From positions 12,239-76,238 of the forward strand of contig DASYKY010000028.1 of assembly GCA_035995025.1 (NCBI GenBank): DNA of 64,000 nt, given 5' to 3'. This DNA is from Actinophytocola sp035995025 (lineage in GTDB: Bacteria > Actinomycetota > Actinomycetes > Mycobacteriales > Pseudonocardiaceae). Position 1 is the first letter of the stretch. Each line of letters starts with the position of its first letter. Made by a program: the position numbers and the translations under genes. This document shows, piece by piece, positions 17,769-25,840 of this stretch. The notes under the pieces were generated by a model that saw only the letters and a list, made by a program, of their open reading frames with translations, ran no database searches and was not told where the DNA came from.

Positions 17769-18127
17769 CGGTGAGTTCTACGGTGGACGAGATACTCGGG
17801 CAGGTGCTGCGCAACGCGGTTTGGGAGCGGCTCGACATGCTCTCCGAGCTGGCCAACCGCGCTGACGCGCCGTCCCTGCTGTCCGTGGCCCGTTCCGAAC
17901 TTCCCAGGCTGACGGAGGGCTGGCGGGCCATGCTCTCCGCCCACGAGCCGGACGACCGGGGCAACTGCCCCGCTTGTTCGTCCCGCTGGCGGCAGCAGAA
18001 GGCGCCTTGCTCCGTGTGGCAGGCGGCCTACGAACACCTGGTGGCAGGTGGTCTCGCGCCCGACCAGAACCAGGCACGGCACGCGATCGTGGATCCGCGG
18101 CCCGGCAGGCTGGCGAGCACCAGGTGA
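17765..18127 (+). CDS. hypothetical protein with CPxC and PCxxW motifs
   Basis: A 120-residue protein whose GTG start overlaps the preceding stop (GTGA). The first 60 residues are helical (DEILGQVLRNAVWERLDMLSE). A cysteine cluster follows: GNCPACSSRW and, ten residues on, APCSVW, a spacing that could hold one zinc ion or form disulfides. No signal peptide is present, so it should be cytoplasmic. I do not recognise the family. Coupling to the 99-aa gene implies a shared task near the XRE/TPR regulator. Confidence 0.62.
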   Translation: MTVSSTVDEILGQVLRNAVWERLDMLSELANRADAPSLLSVARSELPRLTEGWRAMLSAHEPDDRGNCPACSSRWRQQKAPCSVWQAAYEHLVAGGLAPDQNQARHAIVDPRPGRLASTR

Positions 18128-18186
18128 AAAGCGGCGACCTCGGCCCCCGTGACCCCGCACGTTGTGTGGCCGGCAGGTCGCCTGAT

Positions 18187-18352
18187 GGACCGGCGGTTCG
18201 AGTCTTCGTCAGCACCCCCGAGCTGGACGAATCGCGGGCCGCCGGTTCCTAAATCTCCACGGACCGGTGCTGCTGTACTCCCCTCCCCCGACCAGCATCG
18301 GTCCGTGGCTCCAACGTCGAAGCCCCCCGGCACACGCTGCCGGGGGGCTTCG
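18187..18352 (+). ncRNA. 6C small RNA (C-rich loop sRNA) with terminator
   Basis: Two successive stem-loops carry cytosine-rich loops. The first pairs 18189-18196 with 18239-18246 and internally 18205-18213 with 18222-18231, leaving loop ACCCCCGA. The second is a 16-bp stem (18257-18272 with 18293-18308, one G-U) whose 20-base loop contains CCCCTCCCCC. A perfect 15-bp GC stem follows at 18318-18352 as a terminator. This is the layout of the 6C RNA family of actinobacteria (B11 in Mycobacterium), whose loops base-pair with G-rich ribosome binding sites. The 5' end is estimated. Confidence 0.8.
18318..18352 (+). terminator. strong hairpin terminator of 6C RNA
   Basis: A perfect 15-bp stem, CGAAGCCCCCCGGCA against its complement, with a five-base loop. 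No T-tract follows, as is common in high-GC actinomycetes. It would also insulate the tetR promoter downstream. Confidence 0.75.
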
Positions 18353-18464
18353 CATGTGCTGTAGTGGATCTCCGAAGGGCGCGGAGTTTCGTATACAGAG
18401 TTCTGTGGAGGTCCGCACGACCTTGGGGGCAGGATGGTTGTCGAGGCCCCAGCGAGGAGTACAT

Positions 18465-19073
18465 GTGGCGACGTCCGTGCCGTTGCGAAAGCAACCAGTT
18501 CAGCAGCGCAGCGCCAAGCGTGTGGAGCAGATGCTCGCCGCGTGCGCGTCGCTGATCGACGAGCTCGGCTACGACGGCGTGACCACCACGCTGATCGCCG
18601 AGCGCGCCGGGGTCGCGGTCGGTTCGCTGTACCAGTTCTTCCCCGACAAGCGGGCGGTCGTCCAGGAGCTGACCAAGCGCAACCTCGAGCACTTCGCGGC
18701 CGAGATCGACCGCAGGCTCGACTGGGACAACCTCGAGCACTGGTGGCACGGCGTCGACGAGATCATCGACATCTACGTCGAGATGTACCGCACCCGCCCC
18801 GGATTCGCCCGGGTCCGCTTCGGCGACGTGATCGACCTGCGGTTCATCGACGACCAGCGGGACAACAACACTGTCATCGCCGAGCAGATCGCCGGGCTCA
18901 TCGCGCAGAAGGTCGCCGTGCCGGTGGCGAGCATCTACCGGCAGATCACGATCGCCAGCGACATCGGGGACGCGATCCTCGCGCTCGCCTTCCGCCGCAA
19001 CCTGTTCGGCGAGCAGGACATGATCGACGAGGCCAAGCGCGTGGTGCGCGCCTACCTGGCCGGCTCGCTCTGA
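18465..19073 (+). CDS. TetR/AcrR-family transcriptional regulator
   Basis: A 202-residue one-component regulator. The N-terminal helix-turn-helix is clear: GYDGVTTTLIAERAGVAVG followed by SLYQFFPDKRAVV. The C-terminal helical domain should bind an effector and dimerise. The GTG at 18465 follows GAGGAG by five bases and places the HTH near residue 30, as in the family. The neighbouring genes downstream run on the other strand, so its targets may be its own promoter or the convergent deaminase gene. Effector unknown. Confidence 0.88.
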   Translation: MATSVPLRKQPVQQRSAKRVEQMLAACASLIDELGYDGVTTTLIAERAGVAVGSLYQFFPDKRAVVQELTKRNLEHFAAEIDRRLDWDNLEHWWHGVDEIIDIYVEMYRTRPGFARVRFGDVIDLRFIDDQRDNNTVIAEQIAGLIAQKVAVPVASIYRQITIASDIGDAILALAFRRNLFGEQDMIDEAKRVVRAYLAGSL

Positions 19074-19083
19074 TGTCCTTTCG

Positions 19084-20310
19084 CTAGCCGAAGCACTGGC
19101 CTTCGCCGCGGTAGGTCGGTTCGGTGCGGATCACCTCGGTGCCCGACAGGACGTGGTACTCGGTGAACCGCTCGGCCAGCTCGCCCGCCTTCGTGTGCCG
19201 CAGCCATACCCGGTCGCCGATCCGCAGGTCGTGCGCGGCCTTGCCGGTGACCGGCGTCTGCACCTCGCCCGCGCCCTCGACGCCCAGCAGCTTCAGCCCG
19301 GCCGGCAGGTACGGGGTCGGCAACCGGTCCTTGCCGGCCACGCCGGACGCGATGTAGCCGCCGCCGAACAGCGTCGCGATGCCGCGCTTCGGCTTGCGCA
19401 CCACCGGCAGCGCGAACAGCACGGCCGGGCGCGGCGCGAACCGCCGGTAGTTGTCGAACAGGGTCGGGCCGATCAGCCCGGAGCCGGCGGCCACCTCGGT
19501 GACCGACTCGTCGAACCCGGTCGTCTCGATGCTCCCGGTGCCGCCGCCGTTGACGAACTCCAGCTCCGCGACCTGCGCAACCTCCGTCACCGCATTCGCC
19601 CGCCGAGTGGCGAGTTCCTGCGCCGAACGGCGTTGCATCCACTGCAGAACCGCGCCGGCCAGCGGTTTTCCGGCCGGGCGGTCGCCGAGGCCCGCTATCT
19701 GGCCCTCATAGCCCATCAGACCGACCAGACGGAACCCCGGCCGCCTCGCCACCGCCTTGGCCAGCGCGCCCGCCTGCGAGGCCGTGAACACCGGGGAACG
19801 GCGCGTCCCGACGTGCGCCACGTCCAGACCCCACAGCGGGCGCCAGGACACGTCCAGCTCGATGCAGACCCGGATGTCCGCGTGCCCGACGCCGAGCGAC
19901 GCCTCGATCAGGTCCAGGTGGGCGACCGAGTCGACCATGACCGAGATGTGCTCGCGGGCGTGCGGGTCGTCGGCGAGCAGGCGCAGCGCCGCGTGGTCGG
20001 TGGTCGGGTAGGCCACGAGGATGTCGACGTTCGCCAGGTCGGTGTCGCGCCACAGCCGCGAGAGCCAGCGCGCCTCGGGCAGCGAGTAGGACATCACGCC
20101 GGTGAAGCCGCCCCGGCGCAGCACCCTTTCAAGGAGGAACCGGCAGCGGACCGACTTGCTGGCCACCCGGATGGGCCGGCCGGCGGCACGGCGCACCAGG
20201 TCGTCCGCGTTGTGGTCGAATGCCTCCAGATCGACGACGGCGACGGGTGGGTCAAGGTGCTTGGTCGCCGCGTCAAGCAGCATCCGGTGCGTTTCGTCGG
20301 GCACGATCAC
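19084..20310 (-). CDS. PLP-dependent amino acid deaminase/aldolase (alanine racemase-like fold)
   Basis: A 408-residue enzyme of the D-threonine aldolase/D-serine dehydratase-like group. The N-terminal barrel has AVVDLEAFDHNADDLVRRA and RVASKSVRC, whose Lys should form the PLP Schiff base. The phosphate-binding Gly stretch is NGGGTGSIETT. The C-terminal beta domain ends HVLSGTEVIRTEPTYRGEGQCFG, where the His and Cys resemble the metal site of these enzymes. The start may be GTG 20310 or 20304, or ATG 20283; no strong ribosome site decides. It is divergent from the lactone oxidase and may work with it. Confidence 0.82.
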   Translation of the reverse strand: MIVPDETHRMLLDAATKHLDPPVAVVDLEAFDHNADDLVRRAAGRPIRVASKSVRCRFLLERVLRRGGFTGVMSYSLPEARWLSRLWRDTDLANVDILVAYPTTDHAALRLLADDPHAREHISVMVDSVAHLDLIEASLGVGHADIRVCIELDVSWRPLWGLDVAHVGTRRSPVFTASQAGALAKAVARRPGFRLVGLMGYEGQIAGLGDRPAGKPLAGAVLQWMQRRSAQELATRRANAVTEVAQVAELEFVNGGGTGSIETTGFDESVTEVAAGSGLIGPTLFDNYRRFAPRPAVLFALPVVRKPKRGIATLFGGGYIASGVAGKDRLPTPYLPAGLKLLGVEGAGEVQTPVTGKAAHDLRIGDRVWLRHTKAGELAERFTEYHVLSGTEVIRTEPTYRGEGQCFG

Positions 20311-20333
20311 ACCGTACGACCTGGGAGGACCCC

Positions 20334-21653
20334 GTGGCAGCTCCAACGACCGCCTGGCGGAACTGGGCAGGCAACGAGTCGGCCGTGGCGACCGACGTGG
20401 TGCGCCCGCGCGACCTCGAGGAGCTGGCGGGCGCGGTGTCGCGGGCCGCGCGGGACGGGAAGTCCGTGCGGGCACGCGGCAGCGGCCACTCGTTCACCGC
20501 GGTCGGCGCCGCCCACGACGTCGCGCTGGACCTCGGCGACTGGACGGGGATCACGGCCGCGGACCTCGACACCGGGCTCGTGACCGTCCGGGCCGGCACC
20601 ACGCTGCGCGCGCTGAACGCCGAGCTGGACCGGCTGGGGCTCGCGATGACGAACCTCGGCGACATCGACGCGCAGACGATCTCCGGCGCGATCTCCACCG
20701 GCACGCACGGCACCGGCGCGCGGTTCGGCGGCATCGCCACCCAGGTCGCCGGGCTCGAGCTGGTGCTGGCGGACGGGTCGGTGGTCGGCTGCTCGGCGAC
20801 CGAGCTGCCCGAGGTGTTCGCCGCGGGCCGGATCGCGCTCGGCGCGCTCGGCGTGATCTCGGCGGTGACCCTGCGGACCGAGCCGTCGTTCGTGCTCGCC
20901 GCCGAGGAGCGGCCGGAGCCGCTGGACGAGGTGCTCGAGGCGCTCGAGGAGAACTGCACAGGCAACGACCACTTCGAGTTCTACTGGTTCCCCTACGGCC
21001 CCAAGGCGCTGACGAAGCGGAACAACCGGCTGCCGGCCGGCACCGAGCCCGAGCCGCTGTCGAAGGCGCGGCAGTTCGTCGAGTACGAGCTGATGGAGAA
21101 CCGGGTGTTCGGCGCGGTCTGCCGGCTCGGACGACGGGCGCCGAAGCTCGTGCGATCGTTGAACAAACTGTCCTCGAACGTCCTGTCCGAACGGTCCTAT
21201 CGCGACGTGTCGCACCGGGTCTTCGTGACCAACCGGAGTGTGCGATTCGTGGAATCCGAGTACGCGGTACCGCGCGCGGCGCTCGGCGAGGTGCTGGCGG
21301 AGCTGCGCGCGCGAGTGCCGCGGCTGGCCGACCCGGTGATGTTCCCGGTGGAGATCCGCGTCGCGGCGGCCGACGACATCTGGCTTTCCACGGCGTACCA
21401 ACGCGATTCGGCCTACATCGCCGTCCACCAATTCACCGGCATGCCGTACCGGGAGTACTTCGACCTGTTCGAGTCGATCGTCGCCGGCGTCGGCGGGCGG
21501 CCGCACTGGGGAAAGATGCACACCCTCGACGCGGCGGTGCTGCGCGAGCGCCACCCGCGCTTCGACGATTTCGTTGCCCTGCGGACAAAGCTCGACCCGA
21601 CCGGGTTGTTCGCGAACCCCTACCTGGACCGGGTGCTCGGCAAGCTCGGTTAG
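20334..21653 (+). CDS. FAD-linked sugar-1,4-lactone oxidase (ALO family)
   Basis: A 439-residue oxidoreductase. The FAD-binding half contains RARGSGHSFTAVG, whose His is the usual covalent FAD anchor, and GAISTGTHGTG. The C-terminal ALO half has PHWGKMHTLDAAVLRERHPRFDDF, the family signature, and ends in PTGLFANPYLDRVLGK. Family members oxidise aldonolactones (L-gulono-, D-arabinono-) or alditols. The GTG at 20334 follows GGGAGG by seven bases. Which sugar it uses cannot be told from sequence. Confidence 0.88.
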   Translation: MAAPTTAWRNWAGNESAVATDVVRPRDLEELAGAVSRAARDGKSVRARGSGHSFTAVGAAHDVALDLGDWTGITAADLDTGLVTVRAGTTLRALNAELDRLGLAMTNLGDIDAQTISGAISTGTHGTGARFGGIATQVAGLELVLADGSVVGCSATELPEVFAAGRIALGALGVISAVTLRTEPSFVLAAEERPEPLDEVLEALEENCTGNDHFEFYWFPYGPKALTKRNNRLPAGTEPEPLSKARQFVEYELMENRVFGAVCRLGRRAPKLVRSLNKLSSNVLSERSYRDVSHRVFVTNRSVRFVESEYAVPRAALGEVLAELRARVPRLADPVMFPVEIRVAAADDIWLSTAYQRDSAYIAVHQFTGMPYREYFDLFESIVAGVGGRPHWGKMHTLDAAVLRERHPRFDDFVALRTKLDPTGLFANPYLDRVLGKLG

Positions 21654-21656
21654 CGC

Positions 21657-22313
21657 CTAGCCGGTCGCCGCGTCGATCGCTGCCTCGATCGCGGTGTCGC
21701 CACCGACCAGCTCGAGCACCTGGCCCGCGGTCGACGGGCGGTCGAGCAGCCCGGCGAGCACGGTCGCCACGTCGTCGCGGGTGACCGCGCCGGGCGGCAC
21801 GCTCGCGGCGAGGGTGACGGTCCCGGTGCCGGGATCATCGGTGAGCCTGCCCGGCTTGAGGATCGTCCACTCGAGATCGCGGGACATCAGGTCGTCGTCC
21901 GCGGCGGCCTTGGCCCGCAGGTAGACGGCGAACACCTCGTCCATGTCGGGGTCGTCGGCGCGGTCCAGACCCATCGCGCTGACCTGGACGTAGCGCCGGA
22001 CGCCCGCGGCCAGGGCGGCGTCGGCGAGCAGCACGGAGGCGGCCCGGTCGACGGTGTCCTTGCGCGCGGTGCCGCTGCCCGGCCCGGCGCCCGCGGCGAA
22101 GACAACGGCGTCGGCGCCGGTGATCGCGGCGGCCACCTCCCCGGCGGCGGCGTTCTCGAGATCGAGGACGACGGCGTCACCACCCGCGGCGTTCACGTCC
22201 GCGACGTGGTCGGGGTTGCGCACCAGACCGACGACCGTGTCGCCGCGGCCGGCGAGCAACCGGGTCAGCCGCAATGCGATCTGCCCGTGCCCGCCGGCGA
22301 TCACCACCCGCAT
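21657..22313 (-). CDS. NAD(P)-binding atypical SDR (YwnB-like)
   Basis: A 218-residue extended or atypical SDR. It begins MRVVIAGGHGQIALRLTRLL, a glycine-rich dinucleotide loop, then TVVGLVRNPDHVADV. VVFAAGAGPGSG, YVQVSAMGLDRA and DLEWTILKPGRLTDDPGTG follow, as in the YwnB/NmrA-like family of NAD(P)-binding proteins. No YxxxK is present, so it may be a redox sensor instead of an enzyme. Its ATG overlaps the upstream stop as TGATG, so it is coupled to the preceding gene. Confidence 0.85.
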   Translation of the reverse strand: MRVVIAGGHGQIALRLTRLLAGRGDTVVGLVRNPDHVADVNAAGGDAVVLDLENAAAGEVAAAITGADAVVFAAGAGPGSGTARKDTVDRAASVLLADAALAAGVRRYVQVSAMGLDRADDPDMDEVFAVYLRAKAAADDDLMSRDLEWTILKPGRLTDDPGTGTVTLAASVPPGAVTRDDVATVLAGLLDRPSTAGQVLELVGGDTAIEAAIDAATG

Positions 22314-22927
22314 CAGGCGGTGGCGAGGATCTGCTCGTAGGCGAGCTCGTTGATCCAGCGGTGGGTGCCGTCGACGCCGGCCGGCGCCCGGTCACCGCGG
22401 ACCGCGAGGTCGATCGTGACCTCCGGGCCGGGCTCGGCGCTCAGCACGCCGACGCCGTACGCCCGGGCGCGCGGCAGGCAGTTGATCAAGTAGTCGTTGG
22501 TGATGACGACCGACATCGGCAGCACCACCGCGGCGTCGCAGTACCGCAGGAACGGCACGGCGTTGACCAGCCCGGTGCGCCAATGCCGGGCGACCGCGAC
22601 CGCGCCCACGATGCGCACCGCCGGCTCCGGGACGCGGCCGGTGAACTCCGGCCAGACCCAGGTGGACACGGTGGCCCGGTCGACCTCCGGTCCCTGTCCC
22701 AGGCAGATGCGCTCGGCGTGCGCGTCCGGCATCAGCTGAGCGACCAGATTGATCCGGCGGCCCAGCAGCTTCATCTCGGGGAGCACAACCCCCTGCCAAC
22801 CGAGCTCCCGCGCGGCCGCGGGGGCCAGCTCGTCGACCTGTGCCGGCAGCTCGACGGAAGGGACAAGGGGAGACGGCACTGCCGTCAGGTTGTCCACTGC
22901 CGCCGTGCGCCCTGGTATGCCCGTCAC
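22313..22927 (-). CDS. conserved hypothetical protein coupled to NAD(P)-binding gene
   Basis: A protein of about 204 residues without membrane segments or a signal peptide. Visible stretches include GWQGVVLPEMKLLGRRINLV, ERICLGQGPEVDRATVSTW and AVVLPMSVVITNDYLINCLP; none matches a family I know. The GTG at 22927 is preferred because GGAGAGG lies nine bases upstream; an in-frame ATG at 22999 would add 24 residues. The TGA-ATG overlap with the YwnB-like gene shows cotranslation, so a shared substrate or a regulatory link is likely. Confidence 0.6.
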   Translation of the reverse strand: MTGIPGRTAAVDNLTAVPSPLVPSVELPAQVDELAPAAARELGWQGVVLPEMKLLGRRINLVAQLMPDAHAERICLGQGPEVDRATVSTWVWPEFTGRVPEPAVRIVGAVAVARHWRTGLVNAVPFLRYCDAAVVLPMSVVITNDYLINCLPRARAYGVGVLSAEPGPEVTIDLAVRGDRAPAGVDGTHRWINELAYEQILATA

Positions 22928-23901
22928 GAACTCAGCCCTCTCCGCCACCGACGCGCCGTTCAAGCCATCCCCTGCCAGACGCGGCGTTTTTTGGTACATG
23001 TCTGGCGTACCAGGTGGGTGTGCGTCTGACGCAGACGAGAAGTGGCCCCCTGCGACCGGCGGCGCTGAGCGGTCGGTGACCGGTCGACGGGCGGTATTGA
23101 GACTTCTGCCCGGCTGTGCCGCCGTCTGGGTGAGTCGTCGGCTGGATGGTTGAACACTCGGTGGTACCGAAAGTTGCCGCCGTTAATCCACTGTCACCAC
23201 GAGAAAGATCGACTCTCCCTGGCCGGACACTGTGGCCTTTTGGCATAACAGCCGATCGGCCAATCAAAGTCGTTGCGGCACAAGGCTTCTCGCCAAACGC
23301 GCGGTCCCGCCGGCGCCCACCGCGGGCCCGGGAATTCCGCCGCCTGATCTCCCGGGTTGAACCAGCAACGAATGCCGTCGACCGCCTGTCGTGCCACTCA
23401 CCCGCCTGGCCCACGACGAACGGAGGTGATCGACCGGCGACCGGCCGAATTCCTGCCACCGACAGAGATGCCCTGGACGCATCCGGTGACGCGACCACGG
23501 AAAAAGTGAGCCAGCCCACTGCTTTTCCGCCCGGCACCCCGAAAAACCCAAGTCCAGTAACCAGGCGCCAAATGAGGAGTGCGCGAAAAGGCACCCCTCC
23601 AACAGATCATTCGAGGGTCGTCCGGCACGCGGCAAATGGAGTAGTGGCCACGGCCCCAGGTCTGCCGAGAGCCGACCGGAGCGGTTGCCTGAGAGAGAAC
23701 GATCACAACCGGTCTAGACCACGAGGGCCCGCCGGCAAGATCGACGAGGACCCCGTGACGCTGAGATGGCGCTGAGATAGAGACCAGACCGACTCGGAAA
23801 CGCAATCACGCCGCGTCGGCACATGCCGCACCGTGGGGTCTGAGGGGGTCGCCCCCAAGCCGAGATGGGAACGGGGGGAGTGTGCAAAACATCGAACAAG
23901 G
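22928..23901. other. about 1 kb without a convincing gene
   Basis: Open frames here are short or have random-looking composition, and base composition is less GC-rich than the neighbours. Nothing resembles an RNA gene, insertion sequence or riboswitch I know. An eight-base direct repeat, GCTGAGAT, occurs twice around 23760-23777. The stretch may hold the promoter of the minus-strand pair below 22927 and remnants of older sequence. Confidence 0.5.
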
Positions 23902-23984
23902 TGGGCGAGGGGGGAGTTGAACCCCCACGTCCTTACGGACACACGGACCTGAACCGTGCGCGTCTGCCATTCCGCCACTCGCCC
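23902..23984 (-). tRNA. tRNA-Leu (CAG)
   Basis: On the minus strand the sequence folds as a class II tRNA. The acceptor stem GGGCGAG pairs with CTCGCCC, the anticodon arm is CACGG-TTCAGGT-CCGTG with anticodon CAG, a long variable arm follows, and the T arm is GGGGG-TTCAACT-CCCCC. A long variable arm and a CAG anticodon define leucine. The discriminator is A, and the complete CCA end is not encoded. Confidence 0.97.
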
Positions 23985-24099
23985 GAGTGGAACGGCGGGA
24001 AGCCTACACGCTCGCCGATCGGGTTTGCACATCGCACTGTCCTACTGGCCGGACACGGATACGATCGAACTAGGAGCACGAGCGTGGAAGGAGGTACCC

Positions 24100-25269
24100 G
24101 TGGGCATCGGACAGCGGTTGAACCGCAAGCTCGAGGATCTCGTGGGCAACTCTTTCGCGCGCGTGTTCGGTGGCAACGTCGTGCCCCAAGAGGTGGCACA
24201 GGCGCTGCTGCGTGAAGGTGAGGTCAACGTTCGCGAGCTGGCCGGGGGTCGACAGCTGGCGCCCAACCACTACATAGTGCTACTGGGTGCGGCCGACTTC
24301 GACAACTTCGCTGGCGATGAAGACCGCACAACAGCGCTGCTCGCGGACTGTGTGAAGGAGTATCTCTCCGAGCACCAGTGGGACACCTATGGTGACGTCG
24401 TAGTCTCCCTGGAGCGCTCCGACGCGCTGCACACCGGACAGTTTCGAATACGCTCGGCCGTCGACCCGGATGTGAAGGCTTCCGAGAAGCGGTCAGCACC
24501 ACCCCGCAACGCAGGAGACCGATCCATGAGCCAGCCTCCCGGCTACGGCCAGCCGCCCGAGGGCGATCCGTACGGACAGCAGTACGGCTACGGCCAGCAG
24601 CAGCAGCAGCAAGGTTATGACCAGAGCTACGGCCAGCAGCAGGGGTACGACCAGAGTTACGGCCAGCAGCAACAGGGCTACGACCAGGGCTACGGCCAGC
24701 AGCAACAGGGCTACGGCCAGCAGGGGTACGACCAGGGCTACGGGCAGCAACAGGGCTACGGGCAGCAGGGCTACGACCAGGGTTATGGCCAGCAGCAACA
24801 GGGCTACGACCAGGGTTACGGGCAGCAGCAACAGGGCTACGGCCAGCAGCAACAGGGCTACGACCAGGGTTACGGGCAGCAGCAGCAGGGTTACGGCCAG
24901 CAGGGCGGCTACCAGCAGGGTGGTGACCCGTACGCCCAGCAGGGCTACGCGCCGCCCGCGGTGCAGACCGGCCCGCGGCAGCTGAACGCCAGCCTGCAGC
25001 TGGACGACGGCTCCAACCGGACGTACTCGCTCAAGCAGGGCGGCAACGTCGTGGGCCGCGGTCAGGACGCCGACTTCCGGCTACCCGACACGGGCGTCTC
25101 GCGCCGGCACCTGGAGATCACCTGGGACGGCCAGAGTGCCACCCTCGCGGACCTCGGTTCGACCAACGGCACCACGGTCAACGGCACCCCGGTGCAGACC
25201 TGGCAGCTGGCGGACGGCGACGTCATCCGCATCGGGCACTCTTCGTTGGTGTTCCGTACCCAGGGCTGA
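24100..25269 (+). CDS. fhaA: FhaA: DUF3662 and FHA-domain protein with prion-like linker
   Basis: A 389-residue cytoplasmic signalling protein. The N-terminal DUF3662 domain (about 1 to 125) contains RLNRKLEDLVGNSFARVFGG. A Gln/Gly/Tyr linker (about 145 to 285) repeats units such as YDQGYGQQQQG. The C-terminal FHA domain (about 295 to 389) has VVGRGQDADFRL, GVSRRHLEI and DLGSTNGTTV, which bind phosphothreonine. In mycobacteria FhaA is bound by PknB-phosphorylated MviN and controls peptidoglycan precursor flipping. GTG 24100 follows GGAGG by about six bases. It is the first gene of the fhaA-pknB unit. Confidence 0.95.
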   Translation: MGIGQRLNRKLEDLVGNSFARVFGGNVVPQEVAQALLREGEVNVRELAGGRQLAPNHYIVLLGAADFDNFAGDEDRTTALLADCVKEYLSEHQWDTYGDVVVSLERSDALHTGQFRIRSAVDPDVKASEKRSAPPRNAGDRSMSQPPGYGQPPEGDPYGQQYGYGQQQQQQGYDQSYGQQQGYDQSYGQQQQGYDQGYGQQQQGYGQQGYDQGYGQQQGYGQQGYDQGYGQQQQGYDQGYGQQQQGYGQQQQGYDQGYGQQQQGYGQQGGYQQGGDPYAQQGYAPPAVQTGPRQLNASLQLDDGSNRTYSLKQGGNVVGRGQDADFRLPDTGVSRRHLEITWDGQSATLADLGSTNGTTVNGTPVQTWQLADGDVIRIGHSSLVFRTQG

Positions 25270-25378
25270 CCGCAAGCCGCGCAGACCGACCCTCAATACT
25301 GAGCACAGGCACCCCGCGGGTGCCGGTGCAAGTACCCCCGTACCAACTGACCCCTACCGGCGGGAGCGTTCGCAGCAG

Positions 25379-25840
25379 GTGCCAGAGCTTGTTGTGCAGC
25401 TGACCAGAGCAGGGTTCCTCGCCCTGCTCTGGTTGTTCGTGCTCGCCGCGTTGCGGATCGTCCGGTCCGACCTCTACGCCGCGGCCGGCCTCAAGGTCGC
25501 GGTGCCGGGCTTTCGTCGCGGCACCGCCAAGAAGGCCCGGGGCGGCAAGGCGCCGCGGCAGATGGTCGTCACCCATGGCGCGCTGGCCGGGACCCGCATC
25601 TCGCTGGACGGCCGCCCGATCATGATCGGCCGCGCGGACGACTCCACGCTCGTCCTCGACGACGACTACGCCTCCACGCGGCACGCGCGGATCTCGTTGC
25701 GGGGAACTGACTGGTACGTGGAAGATCTGGGCTCGACGAACGGGACGTATCTCGACCGGGCTAAGGTCACGGCACCCCTCCGGGTGCCCCTTGGGGCCCC
25801 GATCCGAATCGGCAAGACGGTGATCGAGCTACGGTCATGA
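25379..25840 (+). CDS. fhaB: FhaB/FipA: membrane-anchored FHA-domain protein
   Basis: A 153-residue protein. One N-terminal membrane helix (LTRAGFLALLWLFVLAALRIV, about residues 8 to 28) is followed by a basic linker and a C-terminal FHA domain with MIGRADDSTLVLDDDYASTRHARI and DLGSTNGTYLD, carrying the phosphothreonine-binding Arg, Ser and Asn positions. In mycobacteria it links PknA/PknB signalling to cell division. The GTG at 25379 is supported by the position of the helix, although the ribosome site is weak. The stop overlaps pstP. Confidence 0.92.
   Translation: MPELVVQLTRAGFLALLWLFVLAALRIVRSDLYAAAGLKVAVPGFRRGTAKKARGGKAPRQMVVTHGALAGTRISLDGRPIMIGRADDSTLVLDDDYASTRHARISLRGTDWYVEDLGSTNGTYLDRAKVTAPLRVPLGAPIRIGKTVIELRS

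Noticed and set aside
18190..18216. GGTTCGAGTC looked like a tRNA T-loop
   Set aside because: The flanking bases do not form a T stem or acceptor stem. The same sequence fits the first stem of the 6C RNA.
23146..23775. 209-codon frame in the gene-free stretch
   Set aside because: Composition is random-looking, no motif or ribosome site is visible, and it does not use the GC-rich third positions seen in real genes here.
24585..24920. non-coding minisatellite
   Set aside because: The repeats stay in frame within fhaA and encode a regular Gln/Gly/Tyr linker.
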